A stretch of 64,000 nucleotides of DNA from Spirochaetota bacterium (GTDB taxonomy: Bacteria; Spirochaetota; UBA4802; UBA5550), in NCBI GenBank assembly GCA_016933025.1, contig JAFGBT010000006.1:219078-283077 (forward strand), read 5' to 3'. The translations under genes were made by a program, and so were the position numbers. A model generated the notes under the pieces. That model did not search any database. It saw only the letters and a list, made by a program, of their open reading frames with translations, and had not been told where the DNA came from. Shown one piece after another: positions 51,133 to 60,342 of this stretch (positions are counted from its first letter, which is position 1; every line of letters starts with the position of its first letter).

Positions 51133-51828
51133 ATGTCTTTATCCTTAATAACGGTGTCATCAATGGAATTTAAACCGTCGAAAAATCTGGCCGAACAGAT
51201 AGCCCTCTATCTCGGCGAACGGATTATCCGGTTTGAGTTGAAGCCGGGAGAACGCCTGATAGAAGAGGACCTTGCCCGCGACCTGAAGGTGAGCCGGAGC
51301 CCCCTCCGGGAGGCCCTTCGCATCCTTGAAAAGAAGTGGCTGGTCGACCTGATCCCCCGACGCGAGGCGCGCGTATCCGTTCTTAATGACTACCTCATCA
51401 CCTGCACCGGAGAGATCCTTAAGGAAATTTACGGCCTTGTCGCCCGGAAAACCGTGGAGCTCGGCACCAGGGAAGACCTTGAGGCAATCAGCGCATGCCT
51501 GGCTGTATGCAACGAGACGGCAGGAAAGAACAACATATTGGGATATTTCAATGCCATCATAGAATTCGAGTCCGCCTGTCTAAAGGCGGCAAAAAATATC
51601 GTTCTGAACCGGCTCCTCCGCGACCTGTGGCCGGCAAGCCGGCGCGTCCAGTTTGCCACGCTGAAGCTCCGCTCAGAAAGCCTGAGGGATCATGTAAACT
51701 ATTTTAACCGGGCACACCAGTCGCTTATGGACAGAAACAGCACCATGGCCGCCGCCGCAGTGAGAGAACTCATCGAACACGAGATCCACTACGGAGTGAA
51801 ATACCTTCCCGAATTCAACAAGCTGTAA
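51133..51828 (+). CDS. GntR-family regulator with FCD ligand domain
   Basis: A 231-residue regulator; an internal ATG at 51163 (MEFKPSKNLAEQIALYLGERI) may be the true start. The winged helix (about residues 18-80) reads LKPGERLIEEDLARDLKVSRSPLREALRILEKKWLVDLIPRREARVSVL. The remaining helical part is an FCD domain as in FadR-type proteins that bind carboxylic acids or acyl-CoA, often through a metal. It lies 137 bp behind the VOC gene and is convergent with the hydrogenase protease gene. Targets unknown. Confidence 0.93.
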   Translation: MSLSLITVSSMEFKPSKNLAEQIALYLGERIIRFELKPGERLIEEDLARDLKVSRSPLREALRILEKKWLVDLIPRREARVSVLNDYLITCTGEILKEIYGLVARKTVELGTREDLEAISACLAVCNETAGKNNILGYFNAIIEFESACLKAAKNIVLNRLLRDLWPASRRVQFATLKLRSESLRDHVNYFNRAHQSLMDRNSTMAAAAVRELIEHEIHYGVKYLPEFNKL

Positions 51829-51894
51829 ATTACGCGCGAAAGCAGGCGCACATGGTCCCGACAACATCCGGCCATGTTTCTTCCCAATTCTATA

Positions 51895-52347
51895 TTAAAC
51901 CGCGGCGTCAATGATCACTTCCACTGCGCGCGGCACAGCTTCGCGGACAGCCTCGCTAATATCGGTATTAATTTCACTTATATTTTCCGGAACAATACCG
52001 ACGAACTCGATCTCGGGATCATGGTCCATTATCTTCAGCGTCCCGATCACTTCCATGATCCCCACTTCATGCAGGGAAAACCGGGCGCCCTGCACCATGG
52101 CATGGTCGGGGGTAAATCGGTATATGCTGCCGGGCCGGTCATCGGTCCTGAGAGCATCCACGATTATGATCTTGTCATATCCTTCTATCAGGCCGAGAAG
52201 GTCGAATCCGGCAGTCCCGCCGTCAAGAAGCTCAACTCCGGGCGGGAGCCTCATCCCGGATTCCTCCATGTGCCTGACGATGTAGACGCCGAGCCCGTCA
52301 TCGCCCCGGAGGGTGTTGCCGATACCGAGAATCAGAATTTTACGCAT
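51895..52347 (-). CDS. Hydrogenase maturation protease (HyaD/HycI family)
   Basis: 150 residues from ATG 52347 (MRKILILGIGNTLRGDDGLGVY). This endopeptidase removes the C-terminal peptide of the [NiFe]-hydrogenase large subunit after metal insertion. The expected nickel ligands can be placed: Asp in GDDG, Asp in IIVDALRTDD and His in FSLHEVG, with ELLDGGTAGFDLL between. No hydrogenase structural gene or hyp gene is within the window. It lies 29 bp downstream of a triheme cytochrome gene in the same direction, so the pair probably belongs to a hydrogenase system encoded elsewhere. Confidence 0.9.
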   Translation of the reverse strand: MRKILILGIGNTLRGDDGLGVYIVRHMEESGMRLPPGVELLDGGTAGFDLLGLIEGYDKIIIVDALRTDDRPGSIYRFTPDHAMVQGARFSLHEVGIMEVIGTLKIMDHDPEIEFVGIVPENISEINTDISEAVREAVPRAVEVIIDAAV

Positions 52348-52376
52348 GGAATACCGTCCGGGCAAGGATGAGCCCG

Positions 52377-52679
52377 TCAGTTTTTCATTGTGTGGCATTT
52401 GACACAGGTGTCGCGGGTGATCTGTGCCACTTCACCGGCGTGACAGTTTGAACAATTCCTGATCCTGTCCGGGTTTTCCCATTTGTGGTGACACTGATAA
52501 CAATCGATCCTCTTTTTCTCGTGGGTCTTGTGTACAATATCCATGTAATCCTTGCCGGTCTTTGAATCAACGATGGGAACAAGGACCTTCAGGTCTACAG
52601 GCCCTTTTCTGCTGCATGACAACAGCGCGGCGAGAATACAGCAGAGCACACAACAGACAGCGATTTTAATAATTTTCAT
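52377..52679 (-). CDS. Small triheme c-type cytochrome lipoprotein
   Basis: A 100-residue protein with a lipoprotein-type signal (LAALLSC, lipid Cys22) and three CxxCH haem motifs: Cys60-Cys63-His64, Cys76-Cys79-His80 and Cys92-Cys95-His96. His50, His53 and His65 are candidate distal ligands, which gives the bis-His pattern of class III cytochromes c3/c7. It should sit on the outer face of the inner membrane or in the periplasm and carry low-potential electrons. The hydrogenase maturation protease gene follows at once, suggesting that it serves a hydrogenase. No cytochrome c assembly genes are seen here. Confidence 0.93.
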   Translation of the reverse strand: MKIIKIAVCCVLCCILAALLSCSRKGPVDLKVLVPIVDSKTGKDYMDIVHKTHEKKRIDCYQCHHKWENPDRIRNCSNCHAGEVAQITRDTCVKCHTMKN

Positions 52680-52821
52680 TCTGCCCCCCGTTAAATGGTC
52701 ATACGATATAATGCTACCAGTGTCAACAGCGCGTCCCGAATATACTTGAATCTTCTGATTGAACGCGACTCGCTTGCATGGATATTCTATATGTATATCG
52801 TTATGATAGACTTAACGTTAT

Positions 52822-52846
52822 AAAAGTTGATGTCAACTTTTTTTTA
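52822..52846. terminator. Intrinsic terminator after the first MBOAT/AlgX pair
   Basis: AAAAGTTG and CAACTTTT form an 8-bp stem with a 4-bp loop, with TTTTT continuing on the plus strand and ATAA on the minus strand. Both neighbouring genes are on the minus strand; it is placed to end the O-acyltransferase operon, with weaker U-tract on that side. Confidence 0.5.
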
Positions 52847-52915
52847 TATCAAATGCCCCCTCCTCCAAGCAGAAGATAAGCCGGGGGGTGGATGACAAAA
52901 CTCTGTTTACTATCA

Positions 52916-54067
52916 TTATTTAAGCGGCGTGACATAGACGGGGGATTTCTGCAGAAAGCTTTCGGCCATTTCGTAGATGACGATATTCGGCTTTTCAGTC
53001 TCAATAACCGAATATTGCACGCGATTATAGCTCTGCAGGCAGACCATGCGGCTGAAATGCTCCGCCATGTAGTATTTTTGCATGTTAAAAAATGAATCAT
53101 GAAACACGACGGCCCGCGGCTGCGACTGGTCAAACGAACTGAAAAACTCGGTAAGCCTGCTGCTTTTAATCTGATATGGCGGGACTATTTTTTTCGCCTT
53201 CCATCCGTCTTTCGGCTCGAGCAGATAAAATTCCTCTACGAATTGCTCCTTCAAACCGAGCATCGATGCCAGATCGCCGCCCGGCCACAACACGGTCCTG
53301 ACGTTAAACTCGGCAAGCCGGCGCGCCAGCAAACCCGGGCAGAAGCGGACCAGCGCCGCTGCCATCTCCCGGTACCCGTAATACGCGCCATAGGAACTCC
53401 AGTGGACATCGTGCTTAAAAAACACCCGGTGCTCCTTTTTCCCTTCTGCGACGGCGGCGGTCAGGTCTATAAAGTCGATCCCTCCCGTTTTTTTAAGATA
53501 GGAGGTCAGCTGCTCAAGGCGCCCGGTTTCCCGTACCGGCTCATAATTGGAGGGAAGGTATTCAGGATAAATACTCGGTTTCATGGGCGCAATTACCAGA
53601 AGGAACCTTGCCCCCCTGCGGTCGCACTCCTTTTTAATATCATACAGGGGCCGCGCCCATTCGGCCACATCCTTCTCCGTTGCAAATGGCCTGACGGCGC
53701 GGTAGTAATCGAGGGCGTTGTTGCCATCGTCGTCCTTTATCAGGTAAAGCCAGTCATCCCTCCCCACCAGCACCTTGGGGAACTGCGCCACTCTCAGACA
53801 ATTCATCCTGAAAAGGCTGTTCCATCGAATAAGCGTATTACGAAAACCGAAATCATCGATGAAAAGTTTCACGTACATCTTATGGAATTGTATGATAGAC
53901 TTTCTGTCGGCCTTGAGCTCCGGAAGCCGGGAGAAAGCGCTTTCCTTGTTTTTCGTGACGTTCGGGGCTATGTTGAAAAAATTATCGACCGTCGGGAGCC
54001 AGAGGCTCGCGATAAACACAACCGCAACCGTCACGCTGGTTAAGTATGATGCCTTCAGGCGCGACAT
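52916..54067 (-). CDS. AlgX/AlgJ-like SGNH O-acetyltransferase partner
   Basis: A 383-residue protein with an N-terminal membrane anchor or uncleaved signal (about 9-26). The SGNH-like domain shows the AlgX signature: Asp220 and His222 in HDVHWSSYGA and the nucleophile Ser325 in VVFHDSFF, matching the Asp-x-His plus Ser triad of alginate O-acetyltransferases. NWLYLIKDDDG-like VGRDDWLYLIKDDDGNN precedes it. It would move acyl groups from the membrane partner to an extracellular polymer. The MBOAT gene is 9 bp upstream, the usual pairing. No alginate or cellulose synthase is nearby, so the polymer is unknown. Confidence 0.87.
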   Translation of the reverse strand: MSRLKASYLTSVTVAVVFIASLWLPTVDNFFNIAPNVTKNKESAFSRLPELKADRKSIIQFHKMYVKLFIDDFGFRNTLIRWNSLFRMNCLRVAQFPKVLVGRDDWLYLIKDDDGNNALDYYRAVRPFATEKDVAEWARPLYDIKKECDRRGARFLLVIAPMKPSIYPEYLPSNYEPVRETGRLEQLTSYLKKTGGIDFIDLTAAVAEGKKEHRVFFKHDVHWSSYGAYYGYREMAAALVRFCPGLLARRLAEFNVRTVLWPGGDLASMLGLKEQFVEEFYLLEPKDGWKAKKIVPPYQIKSSRLTEFFSSFDQSQPRAVVFHDSFFNMQKYYMAEHFSRMVCLQSYNRVQYSVIETEKPNIVIYEMAESFLQKSPVYVTPLK

Positions 54068-54076
54068 GACACACTC

Positions 54077-55528
54077 CTAGAATTGACCGTACACGAACGG
54101 GTTGAACGTCTCGCTGGCCACCGCCATGTACGAAAGTAGGATAACGCATGCGAATATAAGAACCACGGCGGCGCCGTGAACAAAACGCAGGACCGAGCCG
54201 GCGGCCCCCTGCCGTGATTCCACGAAAGAGGCGATGCGGTCGCGGACGGCGGGGATCACCGGGCCGTATCCCACGAGCCCGAGGGCGATCGCCAGCCCCA
54301 GCTCAAAAGTCATGACAGACGGCATCGTGGTCGTTATCGTCGCGGCCTCGTTGAGCCCGAACATGGCTGCAAACAGCTTCATCGCATAGCCGAGGGTATC
54401 CGACCTGAAAAAGACAGCCTGGAGCATGAAGGCGAGGTTTACGTACGCGATGCCGATCGGACGCCAGAGCCTGTCGAAAAAGCCTTTGGGAAGCATCTGC
54501 TCGATTACCAGGAGCACGCCGTTCATCAGTCCCCAGAGGATGAAGCCCCAGCTCGAGCCGTGCCAGAATCCGGTAAGAATGAAGACGAAGACCAGATTGA
54601 AATAATGACGCGACCTGCTGACCCTGCTCCCGCCAAGCGGGAAATAGACATATTCACGAAACCAGTACATGAGTGTTATATGCCACCGCCTCCAGAAATC
54701 GCTCATCGAGGTACTCACGAACGGATACCTGAAGTTCTCGCGCAGTTTGAACCCGAGCATCTGCCCGAGCCCGATAGCCATGTCGGTATAACCTGAAAAA
54801 TCGTAATAGAGGTTCATCAGGTACGTGAACACTGACAGCCAGGCGACAGCGGCGGAAAGCTCGTTTGCCGGGGTGTCGAAAAGCCTGTTGACCGTCCCGC
54901 CGATGGCGTTCGCGATTATCATCTTTTTCCCGAGCCCGATAATGAAGCGGCGCACCCCGTTTATGAAGTCCTCGGACGTGATGCACCGCTCGTATATGTC
55001 GCGTGCCATGTGCGAGTACCGCTCGATGGGCCCCTGGAGCAGTTTGGGAAACATGGTCAGGAACACGGCCAGCGAAAGCGGGTTCGTTTCCACCGCTGTC
55101 CTGTCACGGTACACGTCCATCACATACGAGATCATCGCGAAGGTAAAAAAGGAGATGCCGACCGGGAGGTGTATCTGAGGTACCTTAAAGGGGGTTGCGC
55201 CAAAAAGCCCGATGAGTTCATTGACGTTCCCCACGATAAAACCGGAATACTTGAAGAAACCGAGCGGTATCAGGTTGAGTAAGATTGAAACGATTAGCAG
55301 CAATTTCCGCCTGTCGCCGGCCCGGGCGAGCAGACGGCCAAAATAATAATTCATGACCAGCACGACAACGAGAAGGAGCGTATACGCCTGTTCGCTCCAG
55401 TAGTAAAAGACAACACTCGCCGCGAGAAGAAAAACGTTCCTCCCGACAGGTCTGTTTCTCAGGAGGAAGAACAGGACCAGCGTTATCGGCAGAAAGAAAA
55501 ACAGGAATGTGACTGAGCTGAATAGCAT
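54077..55528 (-). CDS. MBOAT O-acyltransferase (AlgI/DltB type), first copy
   Basis: A 483-residue multi-pass membrane protein with about eleven helices. MBOAT landmarks are LPVGISFFTFAMISYVMDVYR, FPKLLQGPIERYSHM, DFSGYTDMAIGLGQMLGFKL, SDFWRRWHITLMYWFREYVYFPLGG (His283) and the catalytic His323 in GFWHGSSWGFILWG. It would pass acyl (usually acetyl) groups across the membrane to its SGNH partner, encoded 9 bp downstream. A second, divergent MBOAT/SGNH pair occurs 4 kb away in the same order. Confidence 0.94.
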   Translation of the reverse strand: MLFSSVTFLFFFLPITLVLFFLLRNRPVGRNVFLLAASVVFYYWSEQAYTLLLVVVLVMNYYFGRLLARAGDRRKLLLIVSILLNLIPLGFFKYSGFIVGNVNELIGLFGATPFKVPQIHLPVGISFFTFAMISYVMDVYRDRTAVETNPLSLAVFLTMFPKLLQGPIERYSHMARDIYERCITSEDFINGVRRFIIGLGKKMIIANAIGGTVNRLFDTPANELSAAVAWLSVFTYLMNLYYDFSGYTDMAIGLGQMLGFKLRENFRYPFVSTSMSDFWRRWHITLMYWFREYVYFPLGGSRVSRSRHYFNLVFVFILTGFWHGSSWGFILWGLMNGVLLVIEQMLPKGFFDRLWRPIGIAYVNLAFMLQAVFFRSDTLGYAMKLFAAMFGLNEAATITTTMPSVMTFELGLAIALGLVGYGPVIPAVRDRIASFVESRQGAAGSVLRFVHGAAVVLIFACVILLSYMAVASETFNPFVYGQF

Positions 55529-55660
55529 TATCGTTTACAGAACGCGCTGCGCCGCAGGGGCGCTAAAAAATGGAATAATACAAGAATTTATGCAATTAAT
55601 GATTTGGCGACCGATTAGTCAAGAGAAAATTTCGGGCACGGCGGGCGTGCAGGGTTCGCG

Positions 55661-57802
55661 CTAAAAGTTATAGACCAGCTTCATGAGCAGGCCCGGATTG
55701 TTGTCTATGAATTTCTTGATGTCCGCGCTCTTCATGGCATACACTGAAACCGGTCCGCTGTTCGAAAAGGTATAGTCCTCCGGCTCCCCGAGGTGCAGTT
55801 TCTGGACGGAGCCGATGAAGTCTCCCCTCTTCAGCACCGCGACCGGCCTCCCTTGTTTCGTGACTTCAACCTCGCCGCTCCTGATGATATAGACGTACTG
55901 GATCTCCTCCCCCTCGCGGATTATATCGCCGGGTTCGTGGATCTCCCGGGGTATGAAAATCGACTCGAGCCACGTTTTCTGGGACGAGGTGCAGTACTTG
56001 AAAAAATCGCTGGTTGATAGCAGGTTCCAGGTCTCGCTGTTCCGAATCCGTGCGAGCCTGGTGAGCGTTTTTTCAAACTCGGTGCCGACGATGAAATTCA
56101 GGAACTTGTCCCTGCTGATGGTGTAGACGACGAGGTCGGTCTCGGCGACAACGTCAGCTGCCCGTGTCCCTTCCGTGACGAGCGCCACCTCGCCGAAATA
56201 ATCGTAGCTGCCGTAAATTTTCCTCTGCTCCAGCCCGCCGCTGTCCACAGAGACGTTGCCGGAATATATAATGTAGAATTTGTCCCCGACCGTCCCCTTC
56301 TTGATGATAACTTCCCCCTTCTTATAACGCTCTTCCTCGACGATATCCAGGAACTCCTGCGCTTTCGAGAGCGGGAGTGCCTCGAAAAAATCGAGGTTCT
56401 TCAGCAGGCCCATGATCTGGTACGCGGTCTCGAACCGGGGGTGCGACGTTTTGAAATAGAGGGTGTTTTCAATCCCGAATTTAGCGAGGGTGAGGGCCGT
56501 CTTCGCCGGAAAATCCTTTTTCGCGATATGGTACACCACTATCCGCTTCCTGACCTTTTTCGGCAGCGAGTTCAGTATGGCGATCGGGGTGTGCAGGGGC
56601 GCTATCCCCGATTCATGGTAGATGACCTTGGAGTCCCAGGGGAAGTGCCTGAGCTCGTTGTAGCGCTCCTGCGTGATCAGCCCGGCGTCGAGGAGCTCCC
56701 GGTGTATTTGCGGATCGTTGTTATGGTCCGACGAATACACGAAGGTCTGGTCCTGGAACTCCATCTTGAACCCGATGGTCGGTATTGAGTGGAGGGTGTA
56801 GAACATGTCGAACTTTCCGCCGTGTATGAAGGCCGGCTTGCCGATCCTGACCGGGTGGAAGGTGAAGAGCCTCATCAGGTACGATATCGGCATGTTGCTC
56901 AGGCCGGAGTACTTGCGAAGGAAGCTCATCATCACCGTCTCGGTCGTATAGATGGTCACCCGCTGCTCCTGGAGGATCTTCTGGAACGTGCCGGCGTCAT
57001 GGTCGGCGTGGCAGTGGGTGAGGATGATGCTGTCCGTCAGCTTCGGGTTTACGTTTGAGTCGACGAGCCACTCGGTCGAGTTGACCGGCGGGTCGACCAT
57101 GATGCCGTTGTGATTAAGCCATACGATGAATCCCGAGGTGTTCTCCTGGGGATCAAAGCCGTGACTGGGCCCGAGGCAGGTCACGCCGAAGAGCGGCGGC
57201 TTGTACGGCTCGGCGAGCCTCTGGCCGATGAGATACGTCGGTTTGTATTCAACGCGCGAGGGGACCACGGCGATCACGTCGCTCCCATGCCTGACGACGA
57301 AATCCCCCCCCTCGCGTATCTCAATGGTGACGCCCTGGAAGGTAAACCGGTTGTTCTTGAAAAAGCCGAATGAAAGAAGGTCTGAAAATTTCAGGTTCCG
57401 ACGGAAAAAATCCATTTCCATCCTGATGTCGGGGACCGGCGAGCCAGCGGCCGCGTCATAATCAAGGGCAATATCGAATTCCTTCGGCCCGAAAACGGCT
57501 TCCTGTAAAACCTTCTTCATCTGCTCGAACTGGTTCTCCCGGCAGATGATCGTGGTGCGCCTCTTTTTGAGGAAAAAGTTATAGTACAGGGGAAACTCTA
57601 TCTCCGCGATGCTGATTCCCTTGGTCCAGTTGAACAGCTCGTCGGTGAGGACGAATATCTGCGGGACATCCTTCGGCATGCGCATGGTGTCCTTGATGGT
57701 CTCGGGGGGCGAACCGAACTGGATATACCCGATAGGGGTGTCCACCAGGTACCCGCCGCGGGGCAGGACCGTAACGTTTTCATTCTTTTGCTGTTCTGGC
57801 AT
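55661..57802 (-). CDS. Metallo-beta-lactamase-fold protein with cyclic-nucleotide-binding domains
   Basis: A 713-residue protein. After an N-terminal region of unknown type (1-200) comes a metallo-beta-lactamase domain with the metal motif His263-x-His265-x-Asp267-His268 (LTHCHADHD) and later ligands near YSSDHNND. Residues about 480-590 and 605-710 look like cyclic-nucleotide-binding domains (YKKGEVIIKKGTVGDKFYIIYSGNVSV and HEPGDIIREGEEIQYVYIIRSGEVEV). The combination suggests a hydrolase regulated by cAMP or cGMP, or one acting on a cyclic nucleotide. It lies on its own between the two acyltransferase pairs. No adenylate cyclase gene is visible. Confidence 0.85.
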   Translation of the reverse strand: MPEQQKNENVTVLPRGGYLVDTPIGYIQFGSPPETIKDTMRMPKDVPQIFVLTDELFNWTKGISIAEIEFPLYYNFFLKKRRTTIICRENQFEQMKKVLQEAVFGPKEFDIALDYDAAAGSPVPDIRMEMDFFRRNLKFSDLLSFGFFKNNRFTFQGVTIEIREGGDFVVRHGSDVIAVVPSRVEYKPTYLIGQRLAEPYKPPLFGVTCLGPSHGFDPQENTSGFIVWLNHNGIMVDPPVNSTEWLVDSNVNPKLTDSIILTHCHADHDAGTFQKILQEQRVTIYTTETVMMSFLRKYSGLSNMPISYLMRLFTFHPVRIGKPAFIHGGKFDMFYTLHSIPTIGFKMEFQDQTFVYSSDHNNDPQIHRELLDAGLITQERYNELRHFPWDSKVIYHESGIAPLHTPIAILNSLPKKVRKRIVVYHIAKKDFPAKTALTLAKFGIENTLYFKTSHPRFETAYQIMGLLKNLDFFEALPLSKAQEFLDIVEEERYKKGEVIIKKGTVGDKFYIIYSGNVSVDSGGLEQRKIYGSYDYFGEVALVTEGTRAADVVAETDLVVYTISRDKFLNFIVGTEFEKTLTRLARIRNSETWNLLSTSDFFKYCTSSQKTWLESIFIPREIHEPGDIIREGEEIQYVYIIRSGEVEVTKQGRPVAVLKRGDFIGSVQKLHLGEPEDYTFSNSGPVSVYAMKSADIKKFIDNNPGLLMKLVYNF

Positions 57803-57917
57803 ATGATAAGCTGCGATTCAGGTGATATGGAGCCTTCGCCGAATAATCAAAATTTTTTGTATTCTTTATACCGAGACGAAAAAATCAACTACTTTTTATG
57901 CCGGGGAGACCAGAGTA

Positions 57918-58556
57918 TCAGCCCGCCCGGTAATCGTTCATCCGCACGAAATCACCGGCGGCGTAGCGGAACGGGCGCGGTTTCAGAGCCAGGTCCGGCC
58001 GGGCATACCCTACGGCGATAAGGACCGGGATAATCCTATCGTTCGGGATATTAAACTCACGCTTCACCTCCTCCGCGTTAAAGCCGTCCATCGGATGCGT
58101 TTCATATCCGAACCCCCTTGCGGCAATCATGAAATTCATGGCAAAAAAGGCCGCGTTCTTCACCGCGAATAGTTTCCGCGTTTCGCTCTCCTTCTCCTTA
58201 TACATCTTGAAAGGCCCCTGCCGCTGTTTTTCAATATCCTCCTTCATCATGTACCCCTTCTCGACCCGGTCGGCCATGACCCGATCGATATGCTCCTCCA
58301 GCCCGCCCGGATTCGCAATGACGATCAGGACCGCGGAGGCCTCCTCCACCTTCGCCTGATTGTAGGCGCATTTCCTGAGCGCGGCCTTGCGGGCCGGATC
58401 GTCGACCAGCACCGCCTCCCACGGCTGGAGATTCGATGAGGATGGGGCCAGAGAAGCCACGTCTAGTAGCTTAATAATTTCATCAGCCGGGATTTGCCTT
58501 GAACTGTCGAAAAAATTTATCGCCCGCCTTGTTTTTATCGCTTCGATTGTTTCCAT
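57918..58556 (-). CDS. Nitroreductase-family flavoprotein
   Basis: A 212-residue FMN-dependent oxidoreductase. IKTRRAINFFDSSRQIPADEIIKLLDVASLAPSSSNLQPWEAVLVDD is the nitroreductase N-terminal signature with the FMN phosphate ligands, and FFAMNFMIAARGFGYETHPMDGFNAEEVKREFNIPND holds the second half of the site. It would use NAD(P)H to reduce a nitro, quinone or enone compound. The gene is monocistronic, with a diverged copy of the MITE-like repeat lying upstream of it at 58648-58810. Confidence 0.92.
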   Translation of the reverse strand: METIEAIKTRRAINFFDSSRQIPADEIIKLLDVASLAPSSSNLQPWEAVLVDDPARKAALRKCAYNQAKVEEASAVLIVIANPGGLEEHIDRVMADRVEKGYMMKEDIEKQRQGPFKMYKEKESETRKLFAVKNAAFFAMNFMIAARGFGYETHPMDGFNAEEVKREFNIPNDRIIPVLIAVGYARPDLALKPRPFRYAAGDFVRMNDYRAG

Positions 58557-58647
58557 AATTAATCTCCTGCATATCCTACTTGTCGATTAAATTAATATAT
58601 CTGTAAATCATGCAACAGTCAATAATGTATTCAAGGAAACTTTTTTT

Positions 58648-58810
58648 GTGTAGAAAAAGGGAATGGCGGTGATGTCACCCCGAGCGGAGTCGAGGGGTGA
58701 CCATGCCCGGTTAATCTTTCACCCTGTCATGTCTCGACTACGCTCGACATGACTTTGGCAATGAAATCATATAACCCTCAATTTATTCCCCCGATTCCCC
58801 TTTCTTACAC
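58648..58810. repeat. Diverged copy of the MITE-like element
   Basis: The ends (GTGTAGAAAAAGGGAATG... at 58648-58669 and ...CCCCTTTCTTACAC at 58789-58810) match each other at 17 of 22 positions and are clearly related to the 22-bp arms of the element at 6898-7110. The 163-bp body contains two further palindromes (TCACCCC ... GGGGTGA and GTCATGTC ... GACATGAC). Non-coding. Confidence 0.68.
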
Positions 58811-58884
58811 ACCAGGAGATAAGACCTCCTAAAACTGTTGACAGACCAATAATTTTTCGGATACTGAGCAATGAGAGAATACCC

Positions 58885-59274
58885 ATGCTAAAATTCCTCG
58901 ACAAATTCTTCATTGTCTTCCATACCCTCTTCACCCTGTTCAACATGACCGGGTGGATATGGAAAAAAACGAGGAAAATCCACCTCGCGACCATCGCGCT
59001 GACGGCCTGCTCATGGTTTATACTCGGGATATGGTACGGCTGGGGATATTGTTTCTGCACCGACTGGCACTGGAAGGTGCGCGACGCGCTCGGCGATCCG
59101 ATCATGTCCGACTCCTACATCCATTTCCTCATCCTGGAGCTCACCGGCATTAACGCGCCGCAACACCTCGTGGACACCGTGACGATCGGGGTCTTCGCGG
59201 CGTGCTGCGCCCTGAGTATCGTGCTGAACGTTAAGGATTTTATTCTCTGGCTGAGATCAAGAAACACCCGATAA
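58885..59274 (+). CDS. Small membrane protein, DUF2784-like
   Basis: A 129-residue protein with about three to four membrane helices (roughly 8-26, 33-53 and 100-120). The stretch FNMTGWIWKKTRKIHLATIALTACSWFILGIWYGWGYCFCTDWHWKVRDALG resembles the DUF2784 pattern of a His after the first helix followed by Trp- and Cys-containing loops. Function is not known for that family. The ATG at 58885 follows a GAGAG sequence. It stands alone between the MITE-like repeat and the second SGNH gene, facing the latter tail-to-tail 6 bp away. Confidence 0.72.
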   Translation: MLKFLDKFFIVFHTLFTLFNMTGWIWKKTRKIHLATIALTACSWFILGIWYGWGYCFCTDWHWKVRDALGDPIMSDSYIHFLILELTGINAPQHLVDTVTIGVFAACCALSIVLNVKDFILWLRSRNTR

Positions 59275-59280
59275 GGATAC

Positions 59281-60339
59281 TCACCAGCGGCATTTGATAC
59301 AGGGGGGCCTGATCCTCTCATTGTATTCAGCATAGTCACGTTCCGCCTTTTTCAGATAGGCGTCGATGTTGGACCGGTCGATATGATATCCGAAATCCGC
59401 GGGCGCGTCTGTCCTGAGGTTGAACATCTTCCTCACCATCATTTCCCCGACCTGCCTTCGGAAGTGAATGATGTCGATGTAATTGAAGCTGTTACCGGTC
59501 ACGGAGCTCGGCCCGCTGAAGTCCCAGAAATCGGAGAGCTTCACGAGGCGCCGCCTGACCGTGTTCATGAACTCGATATCATCGCAGAGATAGGAATTAA
59601 TGTAGCCGGGGTTCAGAAAGATTTTCAGCTCGATGCCCCGTTCCCTGCAGATGGAGATGAGCTCGTCCAGCTCCGCCACGGTCTCGTCTATCCGCTTTCG
59701 GCATACCGTGGGGACCGGCCCCTTGAATTTCGCTTCGTGCTCAGCCGGATTTGCCTGCAGGGCAGCCTCCCGTTTGAGGAAATGATATTCTCCCGTCCCC
59801 ATGATATCGTAGAACGCGTCCTTGCCGTCAAAGTGTATTTCGTACAGCATGCCGGAGTCAGGCTCGAGGGTAAGATAGGTGTAGTAAAATTTCAGATGCT
59901 CCCTGCAGTTCGCCGGGTACATCACGGAGCGCATTACGTTGGGGAGCGGCAGCATCATGAAGGAAAAGTAGTCGAGCCCCACGAGGACGCTCTTCACCGT
60001 CACCCCCCTGTCCAGGAAGAACTTGAGGAGCTTCAGGTATTCCGATACGACACCCGACACAATGGTCATGTTGTAGTAATTGCGTCCGGTCGCCCTGTTT
60101 ATCACCGAGACCGGAACCTGACTCACCCGCGAGGAGCCGAAGAGAAAGCCGTCGTACTTCTTTTTGTTCTGGAGGATGTAGTCGGACTTGGCGAACCGTT
60201 CGTTGGGGCAGATGTAAAACGACGAGTAGTCTTTCCTGATAACGGAGTACGGGTCAACGATGACATTGTACGCCAGAAGCGGCAGCACCGATATCACGCC
60301 GATGAGGATCAATTTGGGTATCAATCGTTTCACTGGCAC
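59281..60339 (-). CDS. SGNH-like partner protein of the second MBOAT
   Basis: A 352-residue protein with one N-terminal membrane helix (about 8-25). GSSR at 68-71 holds the likely nucleophile Ser70, and Asp289/His292 in DIIHF give the closing D-x-x-H pair of SGNH hydrolases, so a complete catalytic set is visible though overall similarity to AlgX is low. The C-terminus is unusual, ending in a CxxC pair (PPCIKCRW). It lies 3 bp downstream of the MBOAT gene, so it should accept acyl groups from it and hand them to an extracellular polymer or lipid. Confidence 0.75.
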   Translation of the reverse strand: MPVKRLIPKLILIGVISVLPLLAYNVIVDPYSVIRKDYSSFYICPNERFAKSDYILQNKKKYDGFLFGSSRVSQVPVSVINRATGRNYYNMTIVSGVVSEYLKLLKFFLDRGVTVKSVLVGLDYFSFMMLPLPNVMRSVMYPANCREHLKFYYTYLTLEPDSGMLYEIHFDGKDAFYDIMGTGEYHFLKREAALQANPAEHEAKFKGPVPTVCRKRIDETVAELDELISICRERGIELKIFLNPGYINSYLCDDIEFMNTVRRRLVKLSDFWDFSGPSSVTGNSFNYIDIIHFRRQVGEMMVRKMFNLRTDAPADFGYHIDRSNIDAYLKKAERDYAEYNERIRPPCIKCRW

Positions 60340-60342
60340 ACC

